A stretch of DNA of 28,107 bases from Phycisphaerae bacterium (GCA_022842805.1 JALHOX010000010.1:1-28107); one strand, 5' to 3'. Positions 14,593 to 23,292 are shown, numbered from the stretch's first letter. Notes: a model not told the origin generated them from the letters alone. Numbers and translations are program-made.

Positions 14593-15480
14593 ATGAAGCG
14601 CATTCTCGGTATCGCGGCTCTCGCCGCGGCGTCGGCGGCTTACGCCGGCTCGTTCACCCTCGACGGCACGCTCGACGCCTCCTACGGCCCGGCGATCGCC
14701 ATCCAGGACACCCCCACCCAGTTCGGCGACTCGAACCTCGGCCAGAACACCTTCGCCAACGGTTCGGAGCTCAACGGCGCCTACGGCGTCATCGACGGCG
14801 GCATGCTGCGCCTGATGCTCACCGGCAACCTCGAGAGCAACTTCAACAAGCTCGAAGTGTTCATCGACAGCTCCGCCGGCGGCCAGAACCAGCTCCGCGG
14901 CGACAACGCCAACATCGATTTCAACGGCCTCAACCGCATGGGCAATGACGGTTCGGGCAACGGCATGCGGTTTGATTCGGGCTTCAGCCCCGACCACTAC
15001 CTGACCGCCACCGGCGGCTTCGACGGCACCGGCTACCAGCTCTTCGCCAACTACGCTGAACTCCTCAGCGGCGGCGGCGGCGCGGGCAGCTTCATTGGCG
15101 GCTCGGGCACCGGCAATACCGTCCTCAGCGGCTCCAACGGCATCAACATCGCCATCAACAACAGCAACACCGCCGGCGTCACCGGCGGCAGCGCTGCCGG
15201 CGCGGGCCTCGTCACCACCGGCATCGAGATCGAGATTCCCCTCGCTCTCCTCGGCGGCAACGACAGCTCGATCCTGGTCTCCGTCATGATCAACGGTGGC
15301 GGCCACGACTTCCTGAGCAACCAGATCCTCGGCGGCGTTGGCGGCGCGGGCAACCTCGGCGAGCCCCGCAACGTCGACTTCAACAACATCAACGGCAACC
15401 AGTACTTCAAGGTCGTCCCGGAGCCGGCGTCCCTCGCCCTCCTCGGCCTCGGCGCGCTGGGCCTCATCCGCCGTCGCTAA
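14593..15480 (+). CDS. PEP-CTERM protein, single-domain paralogue of the upstream secreted protein
   Basis: This 295-residue protein follows GGAGGAGAGG and opens with a signal peptide (MKRILGIAALAAASAAYA). Residues about 20-270 are one copy of the same domain seen twice in the gene at 11866: TLDGTLDASYG, AIQDTPTQFGDSNLGQ, NLESNFNKLEVFIDSSAGGQ, GLNRMGNDGSGNGMRFDSGF, NNSNTAGVTGG, and GGHDFLSNQILGG. It is closest to the second copy. The C-terminus VPEPASLALLGLGALGLIRRR is a classic PEP-CTERM signal (VPEP, membrane helix, basic tail), processed by an exosortase, which is not in the window. It is therefore exported and probably linked to the exopolysaccharide or surface layer. Adjacent, same strand, likely arose by tandem duplication. 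Confidence 0.9.
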   Translation: MKRILGIAALAAASAAYAGSFTLDGTLDASYGPAIAIQDTPTQFGDSNLGQNTFANGSELNGAYGVIDGGMLRLMLTGNLESNFNKLEVFIDSSAGGQNQLRGDNANIDFNGLNRMGNDGSGNGMRFDSGFSPDHYLTATGGFDGTGYQLFANYAELLSGGGGAGSFIGGSGTGNTVLSGSNGINIAINNSNTAGVTGGSAAGAGLVTTGIEIEIPLALLGGNDSSILVSVMINGGGHDFLSNQILGGVGGAGNLGEPRNVDFNNINGNQYFKVVPEPASLALLGLGALGLIRRR

Positions 15481-15535
15481 GTTTTTGGTTGTGTGCCACT
15501 GCTCTTGAGCAGGGCGCGATTCCCCGCTTTTGTAG

Positions 15536-15574
15536 GGCAGGCCGCGGTACTCCGCGCCCTGCCTTTTTCTTTTT
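15536..15574 (+). terminator. Strong intrinsic terminator
   Basis: GGCAGGCCGCGG (15536-15547) pairs with CCGCGCCCTGCC (15552-15563) with one mismatch, a TACT loop, then TTTTTCTTTTT. It ends the PEP-CTERM gene. On the opposite strand there is no T-run, so it does not serve the converging amidohydrolase gene. Confidence 0.85.
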
Positions 15575-15602
15575 CGTCGCCGAACGCCCCGAATCCGCTC
15601 GA

Positions 15603-17279
15603 CTACGACCCGCCCCGCTCAAACACCGTCTCCCCGCCAATCACCGTCCGCAGCACCTTCGCCTCGATCAATTCCTTCTCTGCACACTTCAACACATCGC
15701 GATCAACGACCACAAAATCCGCGAATCGCCCGACCAGCAGTTTCCCCTTTTCCTCTTCCGCGAACTCCGCATACGCCGCTGAGATCGTGAATCCGCGAAA
15801 CGCCGCCCCTCGCTCCAGTTTCTCCTGCGGATTCCATCCGCCCGACGGCTGCCCGGCGTGATCCTGCCGCGTGATCGCCGCATAGACGCCCCACAGCGGA
15901 TTGGCGGACTCGACCGGAAAATCGCTCCCCAGCGCCAACCGTGCGCCGGCCTCATTCACACTCCGCCACGCATACGCAAACCGCGCCCGCTCTTTCCCCA
16001 ATCGCGCCTCCGCCCAACGCATATCCGAAGTGCAATGGGTCGGCTGCATCGAAGCGATGATCCCCTGCTTCGCGATCCGCGCGACATCCGCCTCTCGCAA
16101 GACTTGCGCATGCTCGATGCGAAAGCGTCGCTCCGCGAGCGATTCTGCCGCGGTCTCGATGTACGCGTCAATCACCTCCTGATTGGCGCGGTCTCCGATC
16201 GCGTGCGTGCAAATCTGATAGCCGCGCGCAATCGCGTCCTTGCAGATCGCCCGCATCTCCGCCGGCGTCGTCAGCGCCAGCCCCGTCGGCGACTTCCCGC
16301 CGCTGTCCGCGGGAAGGTCGGAATAGGGCGCATTCAGCCACGCCCCGCGCGACCCCAGCGCCCCATCCATGTAAACCTTGCACGCCCGCACGCTCAGTCG
16401 CTCGCCGCTTTTCGGCGGATTCTTCGCGAAGTAGGCCGGCGCCTCGCGCGCGGGAACCATCGCATAGACCCGCAGCTTCAGGCGGCCCTCGTCGGCCAAT
16501 CGCTGAAACACTTCGAGTTCGCGCGGCGAAACGCCGGCGTCATGGACTCCGGTGAGGCCGAGTTCGAGGCAGTGCCGCTGGGCCGCGAGCAACAGTTCGG
16601 CGGTGTCGGCGGTCTTCTGGTCGATTTTGTCGGTGATGAGCGACATCGCGTGATCAACGAACACCCCCGTCGGCTCACCCGCCGCATCGCGAATCATCTC
16701 GCCCCCCGCCGGCAAACTTGTTTCACGTGAAACACCGTTGCGCCGCATGGCCTCGGCGTTGGCGATCCCCGCGTGGCCGTCGACCCGTGAGAGCCAGACC
16801 GGATGTTCGGGAGTCGCCGCCGAGAGCGCCGCGTGGGTCGGCAGCTTTTTGTCGGCCCACGACTCATGATCCCATCGGCCGCCGATGATCCATTCGCCCT
16901 TGGGCGTCTGATCCGCCTTGGCCTTCACGATCGCGATCACCTCGTCGAAGCTCTCCGCGTGAGAGAGATCGAGCTTGCCGAGCGCAAAGCTCCCGAGGTT
17001 CAGCAGGTGTCCGTGTGCGTCGATCATGCCCGGCATGACGAAGCGCCCGCCCAGATCGATCTTCGCCGCCCCGCTCTGCACGGCCCGCTCGACCTCCGCC
17101 AACTCGCCGATCGCGACGATTCGCCCATCGCGGGCGGCGAGCGCGCTCACACGCGCTTTTTCCGCGTCGAAGGTGTGGATGTCGGCATTGAAGTAGATGA
17201 CCTCCGCCGCGGGCGCGGAGCCGGCGAGGATGCCGAACGTGAACCACGTGATTGCAGCGGCGAATCTCAATCGTCTCAT
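15603..17279 (-). CDS. Exported amidohydrolase, YtcJ-like (Amidohydro_3)
   Basis: This 558-residue protein has a signal peptide (residues 1-25, ending SAPAA) and the full metal-dependent amidohydrolase pattern. DAHGHL (His89, His91) gives the first metal ligands, ACKVYMDGALGSRGAWL near residue 305 the candidate bridging Lys, CTHAIGDRAN and RIEHAQVL the other His ligands, and LGSDFPVE the catalytic Asp. It ends with GRFADFVVVDRDV, typical of the family's small composite domain. YtcJ/exoenzyme-regulatory-AepA-like members hydrolyse amide or similar bonds; the natural substrate is unknown. GGAG lies upstream of the ATG at 17279. It follows the lipoprotein gene by 51 bp. Notably, codons 182-187 are unusually AT-ending and spell a perfect parS site (see separate entry). 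Confidence 0.88.
   Translation of the reverse strand: MRRLRFAAAITWFTFGILAGSAPAAEVIYFNADIHTFDAEKARVSALAARDGRIVAIGELAEVERAVQSGAAKIDLGGRFVMPGMIDAHGHLLNLGSFALGKLDLSHAESFDEVIAIVKAKADQTPKGEWIIGGRWDHESWADKKLPTHAALSAATPEHPVWLSRVDGHAGIANAEAMRRNGVSRETSLPAGGEMIRDAAGEPTGVFVDHAMSLITDKIDQKTADTAELLLAAQRHCLELGLTGVHDAGVSPRELEVFQRLADEGRLKLRVYAMVPAREAPAYFAKNPPKSGERLSVRACKVYMDGALGSRGAWLNAPYSDLPADSGGKSPTGLALTTPAEMRAICKDAIARGYQICTHAIGDRANQEVIDAYIETAAESLAERRFRIEHAQVLREADVARIAKQGIIASMQPTHCTSDMRWAEARLGKERARFAYAWRSVNEAGARLALGSDFPVESANPLWGVYAAITRQDHAGQPSGGWNPQEKLERGAAFRGFTISAAYAEFAEEEKGKLLVGRFADFVVVDRDVLKCAEKELIEAKVLRTVIGGETVFERGGS
16719..16734. promoter_or_regulatory. parS: parS centromere site (ParB-binding)
   Basis: TGTTTCACGTGAAACA is a perfect 16-bp palindrome identical to the canonical bacterial chromosomal parS consensus. 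It lies inside the amidohydrolase gene, spanning the last base of Gly182 through Thr187 (V-S-R-E-T). The codons GTT, TCA, CGT, GAA, ACA are AT-ending in a gene otherwise dominated by G/C third positions, suggesting the DNA word itself is selected. A random 16-mer match in 28 kb is expected about 6.5 in a million times under equal base use. ParB spreads from such sites to load SMC and segregate origins; parS sites normally cluster near oriC. Confidence 0.9.
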
Positions 17280-17330
17280 CGGGGGGACTCCGAAAGATGA
17301 AGCAAAGCACGCGAAACCGAAATGTGTGCG

Positions 17331-18281
17331 CTACAGCGGCACGCCTTCGGGCTTCGGGGGAATGATGCGGTTCTCGTCTTCGCCGGGCCGGCTCTCGGGC
17401 ACGGGGCGCGAGGCGGGGCTCTCCACCACGCCACCGCGCGGCACCAGCAGCGGACTGGCGGCGAGGTTGATTGCAAAGGTCGGCTCGGCGTCGGGCGCGA
17501 GCTTTTCGCGGGCCGGGCCGTAAAAGCGCATTTCGAATGGATCCCAGGTGTAGCGCGCGATCTCGCGATCGGGCGCACCGCGATCGAGCGGCCGCGCCGC
17601 GATGAAGGGTGCGCCGTCGTTCGGCTCCAGCCGCAGCCGCACCGGCGCGCCCTCGGCCAGCGCCAGCGCCGCGGAGATGCCCCCGCCCGTCGTGATCGTG
17701 TCGCTAATCGCGATCACACTCTGCGGCAGCATCAGCAGGTGCGGAAACACCTCGTGATCCGCTGATCGAACCAGCAGCGCCAGCTCTTCCTCGACGCCCA
17801 CCACGGGCTGGGCGATCTTGCCGTCGGCGGCGAAGAAGATCGGCGCACGAAGCTGATTCGGCGCGGTGCCGAGGGCGAGACCGAGCACGCACCAGGTCGG
17901 GGTGAGCCGCGAAACTCGCAGGGCCGCAAAGTGATCCTCGGTCAGCGTCTCGGGCGCGACGAGCGCTTCAAGCTGATCCAGCTCGATCAGACGCAGCGCC
18001 GCCCAAACGGCGTCCCGCTGGTTTGTCGCGTCGTCCACGCCGATCATGAGCCGGTCGAGAGCTACTTCGCGGGTCCAGGTCTGCACCTCCGCCGGCGGTG
18101 CTACGCCCTTGGCCTGAGGCGCGGGCTGCGACGCGACTGGCGGCGCGACCGACGCGCCGGGCGACGTGGTGCGATTGCAACCGACGCCCGCCAGCGCTCC
18201 GCACGCGAGGATGAACGCTGCTGCAAACGGCCCACGGAAACGCCGGAGCGATGGAGTTCGGCTGGAGCGGCGCGTGATCAA
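17331..18281 (-). CDS. Probable lipoprotein of unknown function
   Basis: This 316-residue protein has a basic start, a hydrophobic stretch (FAAAFILACGALAGVGCN) and a Cys that fits a loose lipobox, so membrane anchoring through a lipidated Cys is likely. A Pro/Ala-rich linker (residues 38-62) leads to a globular domain with no family I recognise (segments include HEVFPHLLMLPQSVIAISDT and LRLEPNDGAPFIAARPLDRG). The C-terminus is again Pro-rich (PASRPVPESRPGEDE). I chose TTG 18281 because GAGGG lies six bases upstream and it leaves an 88-bp gap to the divergent glycosyltransferase gene; ATGs at 18371 and 18383 would overlap that gene. It precedes the amidohydrolase gene and may be co-transcribed with it. 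Confidence 0.65.
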   Translation of the reverse strand: MITRRSSRTPSLRRFRGPFAAAFILACGALAGVGCNRTTSPGASVAPPVASQPAPQAKGVAPPAEVQTWTREVALDRLMIGVDDATNQRDAVWAALRLIELDQLEALVAPETLTEDHFAALRVSRLTPTWCVLGLALGTAPNQLRAPIFFAADGKIAQPVVGVEEELALLVRSADHEVFPHLLMLPQSVIAISDTITTGGGISAALALAEGAPVRLRLEPNDGAPFIAARPLDRGAPDREIARYTWDPFEMRFYGPAREKLAPDAEPTFAINLAASPLLVPRGGVVESPASRPVPESRPGEDENRIIPPKPEGVPL

Positions 18282-18369
18282 GATCGGCCCTCTGCCCGCG
18301 AAGCGGATTCGACGCGACGAATTTGAGTGTATTGTCCGTGGCGATGGACTGCCAAACAGGACATAAGCC

Positions 18370-19539
18370 ATGAGCGAGTCCACGCCGCAATCCGGCGTGC
18401 GCGTCGCGCTCTCGCATCACTGGCTGGTGCGCGAGCGCGGCGGCGAGAAGGTGCTGCGCGAGTTTTGTCGCATCTGGCCGCAGGCGCCGATTTATACGCT
18501 GGTGCACGACGCGGCCCACGCCGGCGACGGCTGGCCGACGGTGCATGAGTCGGCGCTGGCGCGGATCCCCGGCGCTCGGCGGCACTATCAGAAGCTGCTG
18601 CCGCTCTTTCCCTGGGCGGCGCGCTCGGTACAGATTCCCGATTGCGACCTCGTCGTCTGCTCCGACGCAGCGCTGGCCAAGGCCATGCGCGTGGCCGATG
18701 CCGCGCGGCTGGTGTGCTATTGCCATTCGCCGATGCGCTACGTGTGGGACCTCGCCGAAGAATATGGCCGCGCCATCCCCGCCCCTCTGCGGCCGATGTG
18801 GCGGATGCTGGGGGCGCGGCTGCGGCGGGTGGATGCGCGGGCGGCCGAACGGGTTGATTTGTTCATCGCGAATTCGCGACACGTCGCACAGCGGATCGCG
18901 CGGGCGTATGGAAAGCCGAGCGTCGCCATTCATCCGCCCGTGGAAGTGCCCCAGGCGCCGCCGCCGGCGGTGCAAAGCCGCGCGGAGCACTACATCTGCG
19001 TCGGCTACCACGTGGGGTACAAGCGGCTCGATCTGGCGGTGGCGGCGTGTGCGGCGCTGGGCCGCCGGCTGGTGGTCATCGGCGACGGCCCGCAGGTGGC
19101 GTCGATTCGCCGAACGAATCCAGCGCATGTCGAATGGCGCGGGTGGCTGAACGCCGGACAGATCGCGGCGGCGCTGCGCGAAGCGCGCGGTTTGCTCTTC
19201 CCGGGCGAGGAGGACTTCGGGATTGTGCCGGTCGAGGCATTGGCACATGGGTGCCCGGTCATCGCCTATGGCGTGGGCGGGGTGACGGAGAGTGTGGTCG
19301 AGGGGGAGCACGGTGTGTTCTGTTCGCAGCAGACGGTCGAATCGCTGACGGGGGCGATGGTCGAGTTCGAGCGGCGGACGTTTGATTCGCGTTCGATGCA
19401 CGCACGCGCGATGCAGTTTTCGGCGGAGCTGTTTCGGGCGCGGATGCGGGCCGCGTGTGACGCGGTGATGCGCGGGGCGGCGGGAGATTTGGCAGAGATT
19501 TCGCGGCGAATCGAAGAGGCGGCGGCGCGCGGAGAATGA
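18370..19539 (+). CDS. GT4-family glycosyltransferase
   Basis: This 389-residue protein has the two-Rossmann GT-B fold. The N-domain opens with RVALSHHWLVRERGGEKVL (residues 11-29), a pattern typical of mannosyl/glycosyl GT4 enzymes, and contains CYCHSPMRYVWD. The C-domain has GYHVGYKRLDLAV, VVIGDGPQ and the E-x7-E nucleotide-sugar motif in PGEEDFGIVPVEALAHGCPV. It probably transfers a hexose from a nucleotide sugar onto a lipid or polysaccharide precursor. AGGA lies nine bases before the ATG. It stands alone between a divergent lipoprotein gene and a converging membrane-protein gene, so the pathway (exopolysaccharide or glycolipid) is a guess. Confidence 0.88.
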   Translation: MSESTPQSGVRVALSHHWLVRERGGEKVLREFCRIWPQAPIYTLVHDAAHAGDGWPTVHESALARIPGARRHYQKLLPLFPWAARSVQIPDCDLVVCSDAALAKAMRVADAARLVCYCHSPMRYVWDLAEEYGRAIPAPLRPMWRMLGARLRRVDARAAERVDLFIANSRHVAQRIARAYGKPSVAIHPPVEVPQAPPPAVQSRAEHYICVGYHVGYKRLDLAVAACAALGRRLVVIGDGPQVASIRRTNPAHVEWRGWLNAGQIAAALREARGLLFPGEEDFGIVPVEALAHGCPVIAYGVGGVTESVVEGEHGVFCSQQTVESLTGAMVEFERRTFDSRSMHARAMQFSAELFRARMRAACDAVMRGAAGDLAEISRRIEEAAARGE

Positions 19540-19572
19540 GGGCTGTTTCGTCGGCCGCCGATCCGCAGGCCG

Positions 19573-20751
19573 CTACACGCGGGCGACGGCGGCGGATGAG
19601 GGGCGAAGGGCGCGAAGCGGGACGCCGCCGCAGTCGCTGCATGCAAAGGTGCCGCGGCGATACTGGGTGCGGCAACGCGGACAATACGACTCGCACTCCT
19701 CATCCGCGGCGACCGGGGCGCCGGCGTCGGCCGCGATGTTGACTCCCGTGCTATGAGCGAAGCCGAGCGCGGCGGATTGCAGGTGTTCGGTAGACCAGCC
19801 GGCGATCTTGGCCGCAAGCGGCGCGCGCGGCGACAGCGGCGGAGGCATGTATTGCACGGCGCGCAGCACCTGTCGGGCGAAGTCGGCGTATTCCTCCGGC
19901 GGCAGCACCAGCCGCCCCACCACCAGCGGATGAAACCCGCGCAGGGCGCCAAACCACAACCGATCACACGCGCGCACCGCTGCCACCGGCAGCAAGAACA
20001 TGTTCAGCAGTTTCTCGCCGCGCTCGCCGCCGTCTTCGGGATAAAGCGAGCGATGGGCGGCGTAGAACATCACCAGAACGAGCAGCCAAAAGACGCCGGC
20101 CGACGGCAGCCACCACCACCACGTCTGACCCAGGCCGATCGTGAGCGATGCAACCGGACCGGCGACCATCAGCGTCAGAAACAGCAGATTGCAGACCACT
20201 CGCAGGCCGCGGGCCGCGGATTGCAACTGACTCCAGCGGTAGGTGGCGGCGGCGAGGTCGAAGCGACGGGCGTTGGCGTCGTCGATGGCCTTGGCACGCT
20301 CCGCCGCGGGCATGTCTTTCAGCCGCTTGAGCAATCCCGAAAGCCGCCGTGCGGCGCCGGCGTCCGGCAGCTTGGCGAAGGGTGTGTCTCCGACGAAGAC
20401 GATGCGCCCGTCGGACCGCACGGCGCCGAGCGCCTGCCAGGTGGCGTGGAAGCCGTCGGCATCCTGCAACAGCCCCGGGTCGCGGGCGAACTCGGGGGAC
20501 CAGGCGTAGACACCGTCGGGCGAGATTGCGTAGCCGGCGCGCGGCACGCTGAGCGCGCCGCCCAGAGGCGGCAACGGATTGCCGAGGAAGATGCCGCGCT
20601 CGAGCGGCGCGAGCCAGTTGCTGACGCTCATCCACTGCCAGCGTCCGAGGCCTAGCGAATGAAAGACGACGGTCTCCGCCGGAGGCCAGAACAGGCACTC
20701 GTAGAGGTAGAGAAGCCAGAGCACGGCGATAAGCGAGATGACTTCGGTCAT
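19573..20751 (-). CDS. Membrane protein with C-terminal zinc ribbon
   Basis: This 392-residue protein has a hydrophobic N-terminus (residues 3-22), two strong central helices (about 188-207 and 217-238), and a long soluble tail. The tail ends in a CxxC...CxxC zinc ribbon, CPRC and CSDC, at about residues 352-370. The central soluble region (residues 45-180) contains short patterns such as FVGDTPFAKLP but no family I recognise. AAGGA precedes the ATG. It is 70 bp downstream of the DUF2167 gene on the same strand, suggesting a shared transcript. The topology and zinc site suggest a membrane-linked sensing or assembly function, but none is established. Confidence 0.7.
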   Translation of the reverse strand: MTEVISLIAVLWLLYLYECLFWPPAETVVFHSLGLGRWQWMSVSNWLAPLERGIFLGNPLPPLGGALSVPRAGYAISPDGVYAWSPEFARDPGLLQDADGFHATWQALGAVRSDGRIVFVGDTPFAKLPDAGAARRLSGLLKRLKDMPAAERAKAIDDANARRFDLAAATYRWSQLQSAARGLRVVCNLLFLTLMVAGPVASLTIGLGQTWWWWLPSAGVFWLLVLVMFYAAHRSLYPEDGGERGEKLLNMFLLPVAAVRACDRLWFGALRGFHPLVVGRLVLPPEEYADFARQVLRAVQYMPPPLSPRAPLAAKIAGWSTEHLQSAALGFAHSTGVNIAADAGAPVAADEECESYCPRCRTQYRRGTFACSDCGGVPLRALRPSSAAVARV

Positions 20752-20821
20752 GGGTCCTTTGTTCGCCGAACGCGGCGAGCGCTGTCCGAGTGCAATCCCA
20801 ACGCGGCGATGCTGAACGAAC

Positions 20822-21787
20822 TCAGGTCTGTCGCTCGCCGCCGGTACCGGTGATCTTGCCCCACAGGGCCTTGAGTCCGCCGAGCAGCGCGACGACGCCG
20901 ATGACGATCAATTTCCAGAATTTCTGGAGCAGCCCGGTCTTGAGCGCGACCGCGCCGAGGCCGCCGGCCACCAGCGCCGTCAGGCCGTATTGGGCGATCT
21001 TGTCGCCGGGCCGAAACTCGGCGTAGCGATTGCCTGCGGTGAACTCGTAGCCTTTGAGAAGTTCCTTGCACTTGGGCCAGGCGGCCTTGGCGTCTTCCGG
21101 GTCGCCGACGAGCGTGACGTTCATGACGCCCTTGCGGCCCAGCACCTTGGTGAAGTAGTTCACCGTCATGTGGTCGTCGCTGCGGAGGCGGATGGCCCAG
21201 GTCAGGTTCTTGGTTTCCGGGTCGTAGGCCGGCGGGACTTCCCAACCTTCGAGATACAGCGGCTGCAGGCCCTGTCGCTTGCGCTCTTCGTTGCTGGGGC
21301 CGTCGGCGGCTTTCATGGCCTTCATCATGGCGTCGGGATCGAGCTTCTCCTCGTCTTTCACATATCCGACTTCTTCAAACTCGAAGACGATGAACCAGTT
21401 CACATCGTGCGGCGCGATGAGGCCGGCCTCCTGGTTGGTCAGCAGATTGCCGAACATTTTCATCAGCTTCTGCGTGCCTTCGCGGCCGGTGAAGCGAAAC
21501 TCAGCGGGCACTTTGATTTCGGCCAGACTGTTGAGATCGCCTTGGGTGGGGCCCTTTTGCCACGGCACCGCGGTGTCGAGGAAAGCCTGCGCCGCCGCCG
21601 CGTCGGCCGCTGCATCTGCGGCTTCTTGCGGCTTCGCCGGCGGATCTTCGGCCAGCGCGCTCGCGCCGACCATCCAGCCGGCACAGAGGAGAAGGAGCGC
21701 GGTGGTGCGGTGGAGCGCGGCGGATTGCCGCGCGCGGCGCAGGTTGATATCGAGTTCAGCCGCCGCCGATTCACGATGCGCAGTCAT
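20822..21787 (-). CDS. DUF2167 membrane-anchored protein
   Basis: This 321-residue protein has a long basic N-terminus and signal peptide ending SALA near residue 46, and then a domain matching DUF2167. Visible pieces are GLIAPHDVNWFIVFEFEEVG, YLEGWEVPPAYDPETKNLTW, NYFTKVLGRKGVMNVTLVG, and AGNRYAEFRPGDKIAQYG. The C-terminus has hydrophobic segments (ALVAGGLGAVALKTG, LIVIGVVALLGGL) as in the family, whose members are predicted membrane-anchored proteins of unknown function. The start at 21787 follows GGGAG and gives a normal signal peptide; an open frame to 21892 is not needed. Followed by the zinc-ribbon membrane protein gene. Confidence 0.85.
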   Translation of the reverse strand: MTAHRESAAAELDINLRRARQSAALHRTTALLLLCAGWMVGASALAEDPPAKPQEAADAAADAAAAQAFLDTAVPWQKGPTQGDLNSLAEIKVPAEFRFTGREGTQKLMKMFGNLLTNQEAGLIAPHDVNWFIVFEFEEVGYVKDEEKLDPDAMMKAMKAADGPSNEERKRQGLQPLYLEGWEVPPAYDPETKNLTWAIRLRSDDHMTVNYFTKVLGRKGVMNVTLVGDPEDAKAAWPKCKELLKGYEFTAGNRYAEFRPGDKIAQYGLTALVAGGLGAVALKTGLLQKFWKLIVIGVVALLGGLKALWGKITGTGGERQT

Positions 21788-22146
21788 TTCCGGGCTCCCG
21801 AGGGCGAAAGGTGTTTTCGAGCTTCGTTGCGACGAAACGTCGAGACCTGAGTCGGCGGGCAGCGCCGCGCGCCCCCGCCATTGAACCATCACTCCTGCTT
21901 CGCATTATCGCAGCCGCGCCGTGTGCCGTGCAACCGGAATTCATGAGAAATTCATCGAGAGCGGCAGGCGCAGCGGCTGTCGTCGAACGGGGCGCGTCGG
22001 CGGTTGTCGCGGTCGAATCCGCGCGGGCTGTCACGTTTACGCCGAGCGCCGCGCGGCATATTCTGTTGCCCGCCGCCGAGTCGATCCTCCCGCCGTGGGT
22101 GCGAACCGCCGCTCGTCGGCCGACGGGCAACCCTGAGTACTCATCG
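21788..22146. other. 359-bp divergent intergenic region
   Basis: Between the DUF2167 gene and the plus-strand repeat protein. The plus frame is open from 21811, but its upstream part shows no conserved character, so I treat this region as mostly regulatory. An in-frame ATG at 21943 cannot be excluded as a start. No clear promoter or hairpin was seen by eye. Confidence 0.35.
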
Positions 22147-23271
22147 ATGACGCAAACCGAAGACTACAGCGAAAGCAATTCCGGCTGGCCGCGGGTGCAG
22201 ATGGCGGCGACCGTGCTGACTGCGCTGGCCGTCGGATTGGCCGTTTTTGCGCTGATCGCCTTCGTGATCGAATTGATCAGCCTGACCGCCGAGAAGCAAT
22301 CGACCACGCTGATCTATCTCGCGGCCCTGCGCAATGTGCTGCTGGGGCTGGCGGGAGCGGCGTTTCTGTGGGGGCTGGCCGAATTGCTGCGGGTGGTCGA
22401 GGAGACGCCCTACGTCATTCGCGAGTACTACGCGCGGCAGGTGGGGCTGCGGACGCCGTGGATCGCGGCCGCCAACGGCGACGCGACGGAGGAGGGCGAG
22501 CGCGGCAACGACCTGGGCAGTCTGCTGCGCGAGATTCGCGACATCTCGCTGCTGAGCCCGGAAGAGCGCTCGCTGCGGCTGCGGGCGCAGGCGGGCGAAG
22601 CGGCCCGCGAATTGAGCCGGATCGTGCCCGATCTGCTGCGGAGCCACAACTGGGTGGAGGCGCGGCGGCGCGTGCAACAGGCGCGCGAGCGCTATCCGCT
22701 GGAGCCGACGTGGAACGAGTTGGAGCAGCGGATCGAAGAGGTGCGGGCGGGCGTGGAAGCGCGCGACATCGACAGCGCCAAGCGGCAGGTGCACGACCTG
22801 GCGTCGCTCGGCGCTTGGGAGCGAGCTTTTGACGTGGTGCGCGATCTATTGGAGCGCCACCCCGACTCCGACGCGGCCCGCGAGCTGGCGCGATACGTGC
22901 AGGAGCAGCGCGGCAAGGTCGACGCCGAAGAGCGGCGGCGACTGATCGCGCAGGTGCAGGAAGCGGCCAAGCGCCGCGAATGGTCGACGGCGCTGAACCT
23001 GGCGACCGCGTTGATCAAGCAATATCCGAATTCGCCGGAGTCTGAGGCGCTGCGTTCGGATTTGCCGACGTTGCAGGAAAACGTCGAGATTCAGACGCGC
23101 AAGCGGATGGAAGCGGAGATCACCGAGCTGACGCGGGCGAAGCGATACAACGAAGCGCTGGAGATGGCCCGCGAGCTGATCGCGCGCTATCCGCGCTCGC
23201 CGCAGGCGGCGGTGTTGTTGCAGTCGCTCCCGCAGCTTGAGGCGCGGGCCTCGGTCCGGGCGCGGCGGTGA
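22147..23271 (+). CDS. Membrane-anchored TPR-like helical-repeat protein
   Basis: This 374-residue protein has two membrane helices (about residues 19-47 and 60-82), then a cytoplasmic region with charged helical pairs. Segments such as RSHNWVEARRRVQQARERYPLEP, AWERAFDVVRDLLERHPDSDAA, REWSTALNLATALIKQYPNS and KRYNEALEMARELIARYPRS have the spacing and W/A/Y pattern of tetratricopeptide repeats (four copies). Such proteins scaffold complexes, often in envelope biogenesis. The start at 22147 has no strong ribosome site but places the first helix near the N-terminus; longer forms starting at 21811 or 21943 are possible. It converges on speD across 21 bp. Partner unknown. Confidence 0.75.
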   Translation: MTQTEDYSESNSGWPRVQMAATVLTALAVGLAVFALIAFVIELISLTAEKQSTTLIYLAALRNVLLGLAGAAFLWGLAELLRVVEETPYVIREYYARQVGLRTPWIAAANGDATEEGERGNDLGSLLREIRDISLLSPEERSLRLRAQAGEAARELSRIVPDLLRSHNWVEARRRVQQARERYPLEPTWNELEQRIEEVRAGVEARDIDSAKRQVHDLASLGAWERAFDVVRDLLERHPDSDAARELARYVQEQRGKVDAEERRRLIAQVQEAAKRREWSTALNLATALIKQYPNSPESEALRSDLPTLQENVEIQTRKRMEAEITELTRAKRYNEALEMARELIARYPRSPQAAVLLQSLPQLEARASVRARR

Positions 23272-23292
23272 ACAGCGTCGCGGCGCTGGTTG

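Noticed and set aside
11752..15306. A 1184-codon open frame on the minus strand opposite the two secreted protein genes
   Set aside because: Its composition (Ala/Val/Gly/Asp/Glu-rich, repetitive) mirrors the GC-ending codons of the plus-strand genes. The plus-strand proteins have signal peptides, ribosome sites, conserved repeats and a terminator. The minus frame is a codon-bias shadow.
21811..23271. Longer form of the repeat protein starting at 21811
   Set aside because: The upstream part is low-complexity, overlaps the promoter area of the DUF2167 gene and has no ribosome site. It is kept only as a possible alternative start.
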